DNA of 64,000 nt, from the NCBI GenBank assembly GCA_036583965.1, contig JAZBQD010000015.1, forward strand, positions 64,634,330 to 64,698,329, written 5' to 3'. The notes under the pieces were generated by a model that was not told the origin of the DNA, searched no databases, and worked only from the letters and a program-made list of their open reading frames with translations. Made by a program: the position numbers and the translations under genes. Shown here piece by piece: positions 26,301-39,645 of this stretch. Each line of letters begins with the position of its first letter. Position 1 is the first letter of the stretch. The stretch is from Prunella strophiata. Lineage: Eukaryota; Chordata; Aves; Passeriformes; Prunellidae.

Positions 26301-28559
26301 AAAAAGGAAGCCTGTATGGACTTAAAACCCTGTTTAGCAAAACACAAATCTCTGTGTTTTCCCACATATCTTTGGTTTCACAGCATTTGCCGTGTTTGAA
26401 GCATTCCCATAATGCCTCCTGTTCCTGCTGTTCCACAGGGCATTTCCTATTCTTAGAAGAAAGTCACCAGCAGAATTAGACCAGTGTTCAAGAAGTAGGG
26501 GGTAGAAACAGGAAAAGAAACTATGAGGACAATCCAATTGTTCCAATGCCACTCGATTCAATAAGAACAATAACATTAACAGGATTTGGGGTCTGCAAGC
26601 TGCTGTTGTCTGAATAATTTACCCTGTGTGCAAAAGATCGATGAGAGGGCCTTGAGCTAGCCAAAAGGCACTGTTGATCTGGGCAGTCAAACTGCTGGGT
26701 ACATCCAATTATTAAGGAAAACAATGAAGTTCAAACTCCAGAATATCTTCTTGATGTGGGTAATGCATGTGGATATTTGGATTGTGCAAGTTTAATTGTG
26801 AGAAACATAATGTGAAGATAATGATTACTCAGTTAAATGGGTTGACATCTTTCTATTAATCACTTTCATTAAATTAAGCCACTTATCTGTCTTTGGCGTT
26901 AATACGCACTACATGACTAGTGGACATTACATTGGTAGCAAGTCTGGAAGAAATTCTTACCCTTTTCAATAAGTATCAGCTAAGCAAACTAGATAGCTCT
27001 GTACATCCATCACATACTGACAATGCAAAAGGTTGACTCAGCCTCACTGTAACTTGAGCAACCCCATTAAGGGGTACACAATTTGACCCAACATCATGAG
27101 ATTTTGAGAAGAAACCATAACTTTTTCATTATGTTCTGAGACTCTTGGTCCTATACAGTAGCAGTTCTATATAGGTAATTTTGTGTGTCTATATACTATG
27201 TGATTTGGAACTCTGTTTTATCTTTTACATTGCAACAAGCTAGAATATAACTGGTGATTTTCAAAGCTCATGGCTTTGACTGGCCTCCAAATTATTTTGC
27301 TGTCCAACATGAAAGATCTCAAGTCATGCTGTATGGTTAGCATAAGGATGTTGTGAGAAGGGTATGTGGCTGGCTTCCTGATTTGTGGTTGGAGAGAGCT
27401 GGGGAGGAGCATCTCTTGTCAGCTAATCAAGGGATAAAAGCATCAGACCAATGGCTTTATCCAGCACAGAAAGTTATCAAACTGAAAAAAGGATATAATT
27501 ATCATTATGTTTCTCCTTCACTATTTTATGTGTATAAATAAAATAAAACCCTAAGTCTCCCCCCTTACTTTCTGTATGACTATGTGAGACACTACTGTGA
27601 GGTGATGTCTTACAAGGACCTACATCTGCCTACATGCTGCCCTATGGTAGGGCTGAGCCTGAGGTGCTTGAAAAGATGCCTGTGGTGTTGTGCAGCTCCT
27701 CCCTCTTCACCCTGAGCACAGGCACAACTGGTTCAGCAGAGCAGCTGTGCTTGGGGTGAGAGGCTATGTGTTCTCCTGGGTCTCCATTCCACCACAAGTT
27801 GTCTTCCTGTTTTTTCCAAGTACAGAAGATGAGGTTTCCTGCTAGTTAGTTGGTGGAAGCACAGGCAGTAGGAGTTTCAGGGCAGTATAACAGAACAAAG
27901 GAGATTCTGAAGTGCTGCCAAGTGGTTAAGGGGCAGCAAGTACATCAGATATTCCAATTATAAAATGGATGTTTAAAAGGGTAAGAATAGAGGTAGCATT
28001 TTTGTTTAGTTTTGTTTGTTCTATTTTTTGTTTTTTCATCAAATTCCAGAGAAGAAAAACTTGCTGTGATTTGATGCTCATAAAATCTAAAAGCCGTGGG
28101 GGACACAATTAACAGATTGCTGCAATTTGTGAGGTGAAACAAGAAATAAATTTGGCTCATGGGTTTTAGTAGCCCAAAGATGTTTTTTTGTCATCCTTTC
28201 TTGTGCTTGTGATGTTTGATAATGGCTAGACAGAATGAGATAAAGTGCAGTAAATTTTTTTGCCAGTATGGGAGCTGCTAGAAGTTCCTGGGAGAGAAGA
28301 GCATATGTAATACCACAGTAACAAAGGGCAAACAACATCAAGGGCAAAAAACTCCATTAGACAAAACATGTTGTCTTTAGTATAAAGCATTGTAGGTAGA
28401 GTAACTGCTGGAGAGAATGAGAAACATCAGGATGGATCTGAATAAAGCCCCGAAATGAGATCTGTTACTATTTCTCTGAAGTCTTATTTACAACATAAAG
28501 TCAGATCACCAACTAATGTAAGGTGATTTATGGCCTAAAAGTTTTAATGGAATTAGTAC

Positions 28560-29160
28560 AGCTGAGCACCATTAGGAATCTGTCCACTGAAGTCTCCACC
28601 CACCCTGTAAAAACAAGACTGAATTCCCATTGTTGCATTAAGCTTGCCTAAGCACCCTGCATCATCCAAATGGCAAGCGGTGACTAAGCAATGTCATATT
28701 TTAATGAATATTCAAACATAGATATATTATTTTATTTCTGTTGGCTTTTTAATTTTCTAATGCCTTTTCAAGGTCTGTGCATCTGGAAGGGGGAGGGAGA
28801 CATTTGCTCTTAGAGGGAAAAAAAAAAGGCACATTGCCATTTCATTTCTTTGTAGAGGTTCGTAATGCGATTACCAAAATGTGAATAACAATCAAATAAT
28901 GCAGAGGCTTATTCCCTATGGATAGCAAAAATAAATTTCAGTCAAATGTTTCCGGCAGAAATCTCAAATTTGTCATGCAAAGTACTTCTCTGCATTCAAA
29001 CATAATGTATTTATGTGACTCAGAAACATCAAACATTAGGATAAATAGCCAGATTATAAGTACAGTCCGCTTATGAAATGATTGGAATAGAAGCGCAATT
29101 AATGAAACTGGCAGAATGGCTATGAAGCAGTGTTAATGCCTTGAGATTTAAAGAAAGCAT
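28560..29160. other. Candidate conserved noncoding element
   Basis: A unique block without recognisable repeats apart from a 10-base A run. It contains motifs that often occur in deeply conserved enhancers, such as TTTTAATGAATATTCAAA near 28698, ACAATCAAATAATGCAG near 28889 and GCGCAATTAATGAAAC near 29093. It has no open frame of note and no splice-site context. The call rests only on sequence texture, and no conservation data were available. Confidence 0.3.
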
Positions 29161-29408
29161 CCAGATCTGCTTTACAGCACAGGGTGGAAGAGACACTTAG
29201 AGATTGCTTGCCATTCTCCCTGCTAACAATCTTTGACTACCTTTTTGTGTTTGTGACTTATAATCACATCAGAAGGAAGTTAGAAGCAATTTTTTCAAGA
29301 TTCTCCTGGGCTCAGATTTTAAAGGGAACTAAGGCCTGATGGGCCAAGGGGAAGAAAATTAAAAGATTGGCAGCACCATCAATGCTTTCCTTCTACCTAA
29401 AAGCCTAC

Positions 29409-29461
29409 TTAAGTATGTTAAGTATTTACATACTTAAAAAATAATAAATAAATAAATAAAT
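29409..29461. repeat. 10-bp hairpin followed by (AAAT)n
   Basis: TTAAGTATGT at 29409-29418 is the exact reverse complement of ACATACTTAA at 29428-29437, with a 9-base loop between them. An AAAT microsatellite of about five units follows at once. This is probably simple AT-rich sequence, with no function indicated. Confidence 0.75.
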
Positions 29462-30538
29462 CCCAAACAAAACAAAACCAGAAAAAGCCAATAGACAAAC
29501 CAGGAGTAAGGAAGAATGATGAGTTCATATATCTGACAAAAGGGCTGCTTTGAACTCCATATCTCAATTTTCCCTAAACCACTTACCTGGCAGAAGTGTA
29601 CTCTTAGGTTGCTGCAGGATTTCTTTCACCCAGATGAGCTGAGTTTCTGTCTCCTCACTTGCTTTCTCTGCATCCTGAAAAGGAATGGATGTAGTCTGAG
29701 ATACCTGGATTGGATCTACTGATGTTTGTGAGAGGTTAGGTAGGAGTGGCATAAAGCATGTAAAAGGGCAGGGTTTAATAATTGTGTGGATCCTGTGTTT
29801 CTGGGGCTGAAGGGTGCATGTTTGGGAAAAATAAGAGGAATAAGCATTGTCTGCTTTGTATTAGTCTGTATGAATGTGGTTCTTTACTGGGCAGATATTT
29901 TGGAGATGTGCATCAACAGTCTGTGATCAGTAGATTGATTTTTCAGCAGATTTTGTTAGTTTTCTGTGTCCAGCAGCTAGTGGTAATGGAATAAGCATTT
30001 AAATTTTGTAAGGACCTTGGAGAGAATGTTCAAGCAGAGGTTGCTAAGTGCAGCACTAGGCTCTGTTAGCACTGTCTGATGGCAGAGGCTGACATTACTT
30101 TTAAATAAGTCAAGAGAAGTGAGAAGTGCTGAGATTCATCTTCCTATTGCTGGAACCTTGACACTTCCTTTATGGACAATTTGTTGTGGCTGTTCTTACT
30201 GTTGGATTTTTTTTCCTCTGATCCTATTAATTTTTAGCATATCAATGTAACCTGATTAGCAGTAGCAGAAATTTTTGAATTTACCAGTACTATACTACTG
30301 TAGGTAAATTATAACAGCCTTCTCCAAATAATGTTAAATTAACTGGGTATTCAAATCTTTATTAAGCCTGCTCAACACCAAGGTTTCATGATACTTTGAA
30401 TATGTTGCTACTTATTTGAGTAAATGAATGTATGAATAACCAGCCTCAGGATGGGTTTCATGAGCTGATGAGGTGGTGCAGGTAGAATGCAAGTCTGGGT
30501 TACCTGTGCTTAGTACTAAATTTAAAGCATATGAAAGC

Positions 30539-30648
30539 AAAAAGAAACAAAACAAAACAAAAAACCCAGACAAAAACAAACAAACAGAAAAAAAAAAAAA
30601 AGGAAAAAAAAAAAATAAATAAAAAACAAAAAAAAAAAAAAAAAAAAC
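30539..30648. repeat. A-rich low-complexity region
   Basis: About 110 bases consisting of A runs broken by C, G or T, with (CAAAA)n-like and (AAAT)n-like parts. No retroelement body was recognised at either edge. Confidence 0.85.
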
Positions 30649-31969
30649 ACAAATGGGTTAGGACACCCATATTTTGAGGCTGTAAAGGATTTTTTTACAA
30701 CTTATATAGCCTGTGAGCTAGCATAGTTTATATCCATTTATCAATAGCCTACAGTTCTTTATGAGAAGGTTTTACCAGACAATAGAGATGTTACTCTATA
30801 GTTCATCATAGGGGAGGACTCCTCTGAAAAGGAAGAAGTTTTATTAGTCTCAGATTTTTCTTTTAATGGCTTTAAAGAACCTACAAATGTTTTCCTCCAG
30901 AAATGCCTTTCTAAACCTTCCCCTCTAAGGCACCAATAATGAATTCAGGTGTCCAAGCAACCTCTGTGCACTGCACTGAAGCTATACTTCCATAAATGTT
31001 GAAAATTCACAAGGGGTACATGAAATGTTATAAACTGGTATCTTACATTGGTGATTCCTTTCTCCCAGGAAATTCATATGAAGTCCTTATGTGCTCACAT
31101 ATGAGCTTTGTTTCTATTTGATGAGCCTCATAGACTACAGCTAGAAGGAAGAGTTGGCAGTAGTCTCCTTGTCCCTCAAGCAGTGCCCATGATGGTTTGT
31201 GACAAGGCACATTCCCAAGGAATTGTAGGCCATCACTTCAACTGTTAAATCCTGAAACTGATTTTCCTTCCCTTTGTGTGTTGAGGCCAACTAAGAGTCT
31301 GCCAAATCTCAGATAGGTAACTCTAGAAGAGCTGAGTCTTCTGCAAAGCTCCTTGATAACATTGATACAGCCTTTGCTTGCAGATGTATTGGACAGCAAT
31401 GCATTTACTAACCAAATTGTTCTCTGACATTTAATTTTTATGAAATTTAAACTCTTTTTGGAAATGTGCCATTTCTGAGGTTCTGGGCTTGTTTTTCTTT
31501 TCAAAGAAATTTCATTGATCTTGTATAAGAAAATTATAAGAAAATTCACTTTACAGGAATTTCATCACTTTATATTTGCAATTCAAATCAGAATTACTTT
31601 TTAATATGTTAGAATTCCATATATAACAGGAATTTCATTTCTTGAACAGTTATGTAGAAACCCTGCTTTGCCTTCAAAGGGACTGAATTTTATAATACAA
31701 TGAAGAGAGTCATAATCAAGTCTGGCTGCTCACAGGTTATTAAAACTGTTAGTCACTGTGTCCATATAAGAGGAGAATGAATATATCATTGAAAACCTAA
31801 ACTAGCAGCATAAATAGGCAGGCCTTTTTTGGTTGATTGAGTCCATATGTCTCTTCTAGGCCCATAGAGGGACTAAATGCTTTACTGAATAGAATGAAGA
31901 AAAAGAGCTCTCCCAGTTCAAGGTTGAATGCTTTCTGGCAAGTTTTTTCTGATGTTTATGTGGAATTTC

Positions 31970-32625
31970 CTCTTTTTCAGTTTGTGCCCATTGCCTTTTG
32001 TCCTGTCACTGGGCACCACTGAGAAAAGCCTGGCTTCATCTTCTTTACAACCTTCCCTTTGCGTATTTATGCACATCAGGAAGATCCCCACCTGAAGTAT
32101 CTGTTCTCCAGACTGAACAGTTCCATCACTCTCAGCTTCTCCTCATATTAGAGATGGTGTAGTCCCTTATTCATATTTGAAATCCTTCACTAGAGTGACT
32201 CCACTGTCTTGGACTCTGGAGCTCAGGGACTGAACACAGCACTGCAGAGGTGACCTCACCAGCACTGAATAGAGGGGAGGAATAACCTCAGCTAATGCAG
32301 CCCAGGATACCATTAACCTCCTTTGCCCCAACTGATCAGCTTGTTGTCCACTAGGACACCCAGACCCTTTTCTAACAAAGCTGCTTTCCAGCCAGTCAGG
32401 CCCTGACCAATACTGGTGCCTGGGTGTGTTCCTACCCAAAGCAGGACTTTGCATTTCTCTTTGTTGAGCTTCATGAATTTATCTTTATAATTCTCCAGCT
32501 TGTTGAGATCCCTCTATTTGGCAGTGCAATCATTAGCTGTATCATCTGAAAATTTGAGTGTGCATGCTGCCCCATTGTCCAAGCCATTAATAAAGTTTTT
32601 CGACGGCAAAGGACTCAGTATCAAC
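31970..32625 (-). mobile_element. CR1 LINE 3' region (about 650 bp)
   Basis: Read on the + strand, this is the reverse complement of the CR1 3' region in its usual order: TTTGTGCCCATTGCC, GGGCACCACTGAGAA-AGCC, a GATCCCC block, CTCCAGACTGAACAG, GACCTCACCAGCACTGA-TAG, AATGCAGCCCAGGATACCATT, GACACCCAGACCC, CAGGACTTTGCATTTC and CCATTAATAAAG. It is the longest well-preserved CR1 piece here and lies on the - strand, with homology fading above about 32625. The low-coordinate edge is uncertain because CR1-like sequence may begin nearer 31850. Open frames of 60-95 codons over it are repeat-derived. Confidence 0.95.
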
Positions 32626-32849
32626 ACAAAACAAGTGATTTCATCTCTGTTATTGGATTTTAGTGTTTCCCTCAGCAAAACAATATTTACAGAGATATGT
32701 TTCATGTATTGGTTCTTAGCAAGAAGTGATTTAGATCAATGCTGATTTTGAATTGTAAAGGTAGCAAAGAGAAGCATAGCTATAACATTTTAGTGGTCAA
32801 TGGCTTTTCTCTGTGTTCTACTAACATTAGGAAGTGGACTTTGTGGGAA

Positions 32850-32865
32850 TTTTTTTTTTTTTTTT
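32850..32865. repeat. poly-T tract
   Basis: A run of about 16 T bases, some 230 bases past the CR1 fragment. It is not its tail, because the 3' end of that element lies on the other side. Confidence 0.8.
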
Positions 32866-33419
32866 GATGGAACAGCAGCTTCTAGCAAACAAACAAGTTC
32901 AGCAGTCTATATTTTGTTCTCTCGCTCTATCATCTGTGTGGCATTCCCAGTGTGCTTGCCACTTTGGCATATTTAGTGAGCTACACATAAACTAAAAGAA
33001 CATTCAGTAATTTAAAAAACATTATTAAATCGTTTATCTCTGGAGTTTTGAACAAAATTCTTTGTCATCTCCAAAAAGATCATACTTTAAAGTTAGTTTA
33101 AGTTTTGGGCTGAAAATTCAAATACCTGGTTTCATGTTAATAAATACAATTGTCATTTACATACTGTCAAATTTCAGCAGTTGCAGTTACAAATTTTGAA
33201 GAGGATTAATAAAATGGGGGAAAAGTTGTTGAAGTTTACAGTGCAGAGGGAATTTTCTGCAAGGCTCTATAGCTTGTCTTAGGAATATTTCTGCCTCACA
33301 GTAGCAGTGGGAGCTGAGTAATGGAGTCATTCACCCAAAGCTGGAAGATGGGATCAATGCAATCCAAGAGAGAGCCCCCTCTGGGGGCTACAATGGCATT
33401 GAGAAGGCAGCTCTTCAGC

Positions 33420-33930
33420 CATTTCACACGTGGGAGGAGGTGAGGTACTTTCCCTCAGAGATGCCTACCACATGGCATGGCATTCATGATGAGCTGTGGA
33501 TGGGAGGAGTTGAGCCCAATTAAACAGTAGCTGTTGACCTGGCATGTTCCATAAATAGGCATGACACCATTTGGTATTTAATTGTGGTCTAGCATCAAAC
33601 AGCTCCCTTGAACTGCAGATCCGAGGCACAGCTCAAAGAATAATTCCATGTGCCTGTGACAAGCCAGGGACTGGCTGACAGAACAAGTAGTATTAGCGAG
33701 GGTGGAGACTGCCAGCATCAATAATGATTATGTGTGCTGCTGCTGCCTGTGATGAGCTGCCAGCTTGTAAATGCTGAACAATTGAGTGACCTTGGACAAA
33801 CCGGTCCCAATAATGATACATTTCATATTGTTTTAATATGAAAGTGACAAGAAGGAAAAGATCACAGTGTGTCTCTCTTTCATGCAATCCCTCATCTCCA
33901 AAATGGATGCATCTCATGTGAGTTTAATAA
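33420..33930. other. Candidate conserved noncoding element
   Basis: A unique, non-repetitive block with low CpG and balanced composition. It has repeated homeodomain-like and basic-helix-loop-helix-like sites, including ATCAATAATGATTATG near 33718, CCCAATAATGATACATTTCA near 33806 and CAGCTG-type E boxes. There is no recognisable repeat, no plausible exon in MOCOS phase and no convincing coding frame. Conservation across birds was not tested. Confidence 0.3.
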
Positions 33931-34096
33931 TTCGTTTCATATGCAAAGCCTCTTTTTCTGGTATTAAGAAGATCTTCATTTCAAAGCTTAGGAAATTTAA
34001 AGAAGACTGAAGGCTGGAGTCAAGAAAGGAAGATAGTTCTTATACCTGCAGTGGCTGTCACCTGCTTAGAGATAATAAAAAATGCTTTGTGAAATT

Positions 34097-34672
34097 TAAA
34101 ACTGTACTTTGTCTCAGCCTAAGTACCTGCAAGTTTTTTGTATTTTGGAGCAGTGGCATCCTGTCCCCTTGGGGAAACAAGGCCTGGCCATGGCTGTCCT
34201 GAGGCACTGCATGTTGCTGCCCACGGCCCACAAGCAGGAAGAGGAGGAGGAAGAGGCATGGATGAAAGTGGCTGCCTTGGCACAGCATGCCCCCCCAGTG
34301 CTGGCAAGCCTGGCCTGAGCATCCAGGGAGCTCAGTGTGGCCCCATCCCATCACTGGGCTCTCCCTCCTGCCCTGTCCCTCTCCTGGCACCTCATTTGAA
34401 GGCTTGGCAGCCCCTCAGCAGGCTGGGAGTTGGTGTTCTCCAAAAGGATCTCCATGGATGTCCTTGGCATCCTCTGCCAAATGCTGTCTCGTGAGAGAGG
34501 GAGCTGCTCTCCTGGGAGCTGGGCACCCCAGGGCTCTGTGTTCCTTCAATTCCCCCAGGACTAGGGTGCCAGTCCTGCAGTGTTGTGGTGGTCTCTGGGC
34601 TATCTCCAAGCCCTGGCAGCAGATCCCAGGCCCTGCTGCTCTAGCACAGGTGTCCTGTGGCAACAGGTTCTG
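34097..34672. other. GC-rich block, possible insertion, with 8-bp flanking direct repeats
   Basis: About 576 bases clearly richer in G and C than the AT-rich sequence on both sides, with rather sharp edges. GTGAAATT occurs directly on each side, at 34089-34096 and 34673-34680, as a target-site duplication would. I saw no convincing terminal inverted repeats, no TG...CA ends and no poly-A, so no element class fits. Overlapping open frames of 82-129 codons on both strands follow from the scarcity of stops in GC-rich DNA. It could be an old nonautonomous element, an LTR piece or a fragment of a degraded gene. Confidence 0.35.
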
Positions 34673-37600
34673 GTGAAATTCATTATTTTCTTTAATAATT
34701 TAGAAGAGCTGGAGGTGAATAAAAGGGGGAGCATGGGAATAAAAAGGGTGTAAAATAGAGTCTGAGAATCTTATAAATTGGAATTTTTAGATTGAGGGTA
34801 GTGATGCTAATTCATTAATTGAATAACACTGTAGGCATTTAAAGGCAATATATTTTTATGGCTGTGTTAAGTGGTTTTAAAGATATATTTTGCTCTCCTT
34901 TTCATAAATTAGTCTTGATAATATCTTCCTGTTCATGGAAGCAGAAATTCTCAAAATCTGTCTCTTGGCATTTTGCCATTTTGTGGCAGTAATAGATCAT
35001 TCTCTTCTGGTGGGAAGAGTTTTGAATAAATGTCAGCTCAACAAGCAGCTGTGTGAAACAGGCTGATCCAAGTCTCTGTCTTTGGGTCAAATACTCACTG
35101 TCTCTATTGCAAACGAAATACGAAAACTAAAGAGATGAAGTCCAATGGGGCGCATTCAGTTAGCATGGAAGAATTTCAAAACACTTTGAAGGATGGATCT
35201 GCATCTCAGCATCACAGAGGATATGGAAAAATGTTCTTGCTGGTTACTGCAGGAGAGCTTTACAGCTGTGGAGGATCCTGTCAGCTTTAATAGGCTCTGA
35301 ATACATTACTGACTAACCTGGCTTACAAGCAGCTGACATTAAAGTGCCTGATGGCCCTGACACCCTCCTTCATCTCTTCCCTTCCTATAGATGAAGAGAC
35401 AAAGTCTGCAGGAAAGTAATACCAGCACAGCCAAAAAGCCAAAATAACTGAGCAGTATAGTGATGTGTTTAAATTCTGTCTTACAGAATATTTTCACATA
35501 AAATTACAAACATATCACACATACCCAAGTTCAGTGAATATTATCCATAAAGAGCTGTGGAAGTGAGGGGAAAAAAATAACTGTATGAGACATGGGAAAG
35601 AAATTAATCCTTTTTAACAGAACTCATCATATGTTACAAGAAAGTGTGGTATGACTTAAGACAAAGCTTGGAAGTTGCAGAAGAAAATCAAGACTACATT
35701 TGCTGTCTCTGGCTGTTGAACAAAGTGAGCCTTCAAGGTTCAGCTTTTAGTCAGAAATAATCAACATGCTGTCTGGTTACCAACACTTCTCGTTATCTGC
35801 TCTGATAAAGAAGGATCTAAGCTTTTATATTAGATCACATACTGAACTTGACAGCATCATTCCGATAAAGAAAGAAAAAAGGGAAGAGCTGTAATGAGTA
35901 CATTTGGCAGGACTCACATTGTCAAAGCCCCAAAAAGAAAGGTTTTTATTATTTTGATTGATTGATTGGTCTGACCTTACAGGTGAGTCAAGTCTCTGCA
36001 GGACCATAAACTAATTTTTCTGACCCTTCAATTTATAGTACTTTCCTTTTTCCTTTTCTATTCTGTTTCTAAGATAGGTGAAATGTTTCAACACAGCTTC
36101 TACCAATCCTAAAAATTCTGTAATTCATCTTAACTTCAGGATGTTAATCAATTTATTTCTTGCATGTTCAGAGACAGAGAAGGAAAGAAGTGCTTAAGCC
36201 AGCATTTTTTACTTAACAATTTATTTATTTTTTCTCTAGCTCTACAAAGGGTGTTTTAATCCTGTGAAACTTCTATCTTCAGAAGGGATGTGAGAGAGTA
36301 GAACTCTCATATGAGAACTCTAATATTTCCCTCTCATATGGGAAATAAGAATCTCTCTTTAGATCAAAATGTAGGCTTTTCTATCACTTCTCAATACTAT
36401 GTGGACTTTTTGATATCAGAATAACTAGGAAGAAATTAAGAAAAACAGACAGAACACAATATTGTTACAAGGACTTGAGAGCAAGAGATATGTCACATAA
36501 GCTTCCTCGTACTCTGGAGAGCATAGTTGTCAAAGTATGTGAGAAGACAAGAAAAAGGAAAATTGCCAACTGGTGTAAAAAAACCTCCCAGGCCAGTTCC
36601 AAACTGCTGAAGTTTCAGCAGCTTGCTGAAGGGGGTCTTGCTGTGTAGCTGTCACTACTGCTTTGTCTCTCCTGAAGAGTTCAAGGTCACTGCCTGCCAT
36701 TGCCATGAAAGGCCAGTTCATCCTGCATCTTCTGACCTCCCTTCATAGTTTGCACTGATGCCTTCTCCTTTGAGAAGGCTCTCTGGTGAGAGTTATAACA
36801 GGTATTATAATGAAAGGGAAAAGGGTTTAGAAGCCATATCACAGTACAAGCTAATAGCATCTGATAAATGCTTCATCTGATCCTCGTGTCACTTTTGGTC
36901 ACCCTAGAATAGAACAACACACTATGGTTGATGTCCTTGCAGTTGCCTTTGGTCTCACCAATTTAGTAAAATTTCACTGCTCAGTAAATTCAAACTATTT
37001 ATAATCAACATTGAAAATGTTCTTGAACTCTTGAAAATTATTGAGGAGTTTCATGGAAAAATGCCACTGAGTACTAGTAAAAGATTTTGCAGATGGGAAC
37101 CCACAAAATTGTGGGACAGTTATTGTTCTTGTAAAAGGAAACAGGGCTGATTGTCTGCATGTTGATTCCCCTTTATCCTCCCATATCCAAGAAGGCAGAA
37201 GGGTTTTGGAGAGGTAAGTGAATGTACCAGTTCTGCACGAAATGCCAGCCACACTAATGTTTTATATGTGCAGCCTTTAAATGCATTGCCATGCATTTAA
37301 ATTCACACCTCTTAGTTATGCAAGTTTTCCTGTTGGGTTTGCAGTCAAATGTTTGAACAGTTTGATTAATCACTCCACTTCTAATTGGTCTAAAGTCTGC
37401 TGTTTGAATTAGGTGTGTTCTCTCTCCTGCGAAGTACCCCAGCAGAGTGATGTAATTCCTGTAGGACTGTCACCACCTAGGTATGTAAGACCACCAGAGG
37501 TGTGGTAAGGCCAGAAAGGTTGAGTACAATAAGATATTAGAGAGGTTGAGTCAAGAGAAATATTAGAAACTTGGGCATTAGAATTGGAAGCTTGAGACAG

Positions 37601-37819
37601 CCATTCTGGTTAGTTCAATTCAGACAAGAATATCTGTTGCACTTAATAAATGAAATAGACTAAATAATAATCTTTAATAGGTGTAAGTAATTTCAACTGC
37701 AAGCCATGTCTCCTGAGTGGTCAGCTAGAGACTCCAAACCAAGACAGAGTTATCTACAAGGGTGTCTTGTGTGCCATTGCAGCCATTCAAGTTATCTCAT
37801 GTATTGAGTTAGGCATCTT

Positions 37820-37867
37820 TCAAGAAAGGAAAAAAAAGAAAAAAAAAAAAAAAAAAAAAAGAAAGAG
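37820..37867. repeat. A-rich tract
   Basis: GGAAAAAAAAG, then a run of 22 A bases and GAAAGAG. It is low-complexity sequence with no element recognised beside it. Confidence 0.85.
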
Positions 37868-39587
37868 ATTAACATATTTCATCCAGTTTTGTAATTCAAG
37901 GCTAAGGTATGAAAAGAGATTCTTTGCTGTGAGTATGGCTATTTGCATATCTTGTGTTGTGCAGCACCTCTCTGTGGCCAAAGGTCATGGAGATAACTGT
38001 GTGCCAACTTTCTTTGCCAGCAGTAGCATCACTCAGTGCTTGTCAGGCATAATGGCCATATACAATGTGAGTCATTTCTGAGGGGTTTTTTTTCATGATG
38101 CTTTAAATAAGAAGCTCTTTTTGTGGTCATACTTTTCATTTACAATAGCAAGACTGCACTTGGTGGGGCAAGAATGAAAAGGAAAGTAATAAGGATTATC
38201 TTGTATTTATTTCCTTAAATTGATTCTCCCCTGAATATTTCCATTTACAAATAAAAGGATTGTAGATGTCTTTGTAAAATATGCTGCAAAAAAAAAAGAA
38301 AGAAATGCATGGTGGGTAATGCTGAATAACAAAAGAAAACACAAGAAGAGCTGTTGTTTCTGTTGTTTTCCTTCATTTGCCCTGATCGTGTTCTTTAATG
38401 TCTTTAAATATGAATCACATAGAATAGTCTGAAGAGCAGTAGCTACTATTACCACTTTGGTGGATCTAAGAAAAAGCATTCCAAAAACTGAGAGCTCCAA
38501 AGAAACTAGGGAAATAACATATATTGTTTTATTGTTATGTGTGGTGACAAACTAGAGTGTGAAGCCCCTCAAGGGAAGACATAGGTGAATCTGGGCCCCT
38601 CCACATCTGAGTATTGTAGCTTCATCCCTACCTCATAGGAAGGGAACCTTTGCTGTTTTGCCTTTTCCTTGTTACCTAAAAATGGAATTTTGTGAACAGT
38701 GCCTTGAGCTGGACCTTCATTTCTAAAGCCTTGCTGTTGTAAATAAAACCTGAAACTGAAATGATTAGGAAAATGTTTTTTTTCAAGCTCTTTGTTTACT
38801 CCTTAACTGCAAAGTCCCTCATTTGACAGAGCTGCAACAGCCTCTACTCCTTTTTGCTTCCTTTTCCAGAGCTCATAATGTAATGAGTTGCCATGGGAAA
38901 AGGCCAGGGCTTCCTCAGTGCATGCTGCCTTGCTTCTTTTCCCTGTCAGTGGCTCCCTCTGTGTTTGCAGCACTCATCCTTCACCAGTGCCTTGCTCACA
39001 TCAGTGTTTTCTTTTAACCTTGCCCAAGTCTGTCTTCAGAGGCAGTTCCCGACTGTCACCTGTGGAGCTTGATTTACAGCATGAGACAGCAAGTGGTGCA
39101 CGTAAGAATTGCTCATGTCTTCAATACTTCAACTCTTCTAAACTGAATCTGAAGTACAGATTTTGACTGATTTATGGTGTTACAGCTTATTGAAGCTGAT
39201 ATAAGGCCAAGAGTGGTTATTTTTTTCAGAAGCACACTATCTACAGTATTTAAAAGGAGGCAAAAACTGCAATACATTATAATATCAACATTTTCCACCT
39301 TTGATTTCTCTTCTGGTCTTCTGTTTAGTAGATCTGCTCATTGAATTTACAATTGAGTAAAACACCTATTCCATGCTTACAAAATTACAAATGTTCATTC
39401 TTAATCCAGCACTTTCTTATTGCTCATCAGCTCCTTGACAGAGACCACACAATCTTCTAGGTGCAGTGGGTTTCACAAGCTCAATGATTAAGACATCATA
39501 TCAGAGAAATTTCAAGGCAGTTTTTGTAACTCATTGTATTTGCTTTATTACCACTGTTTCATTAATGACACCCTTCCTTCCATGGTA

Positions 39588-39596
39588 GTTGTTATT

Positions 39597-39639
<43 letters not shown>

Positions 39640-39645
39640 TTATAA
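39588..39645. repeat. (ATT)n trinucleotide microsatellite
   Basis: About 18 ATT units with a single ATTAGT interruption near 39619. The interruption suggests two pure runs and some age, but length polymorphism is likely. Confidence 0.95.

Noticed and set aside
34058..34676. Overlapping frames of 110, 118 and 129 codons
   Set aside because: GC-rich DNA has few stops, and frames are open in several phases on both strands at once. No recognisable protein family.
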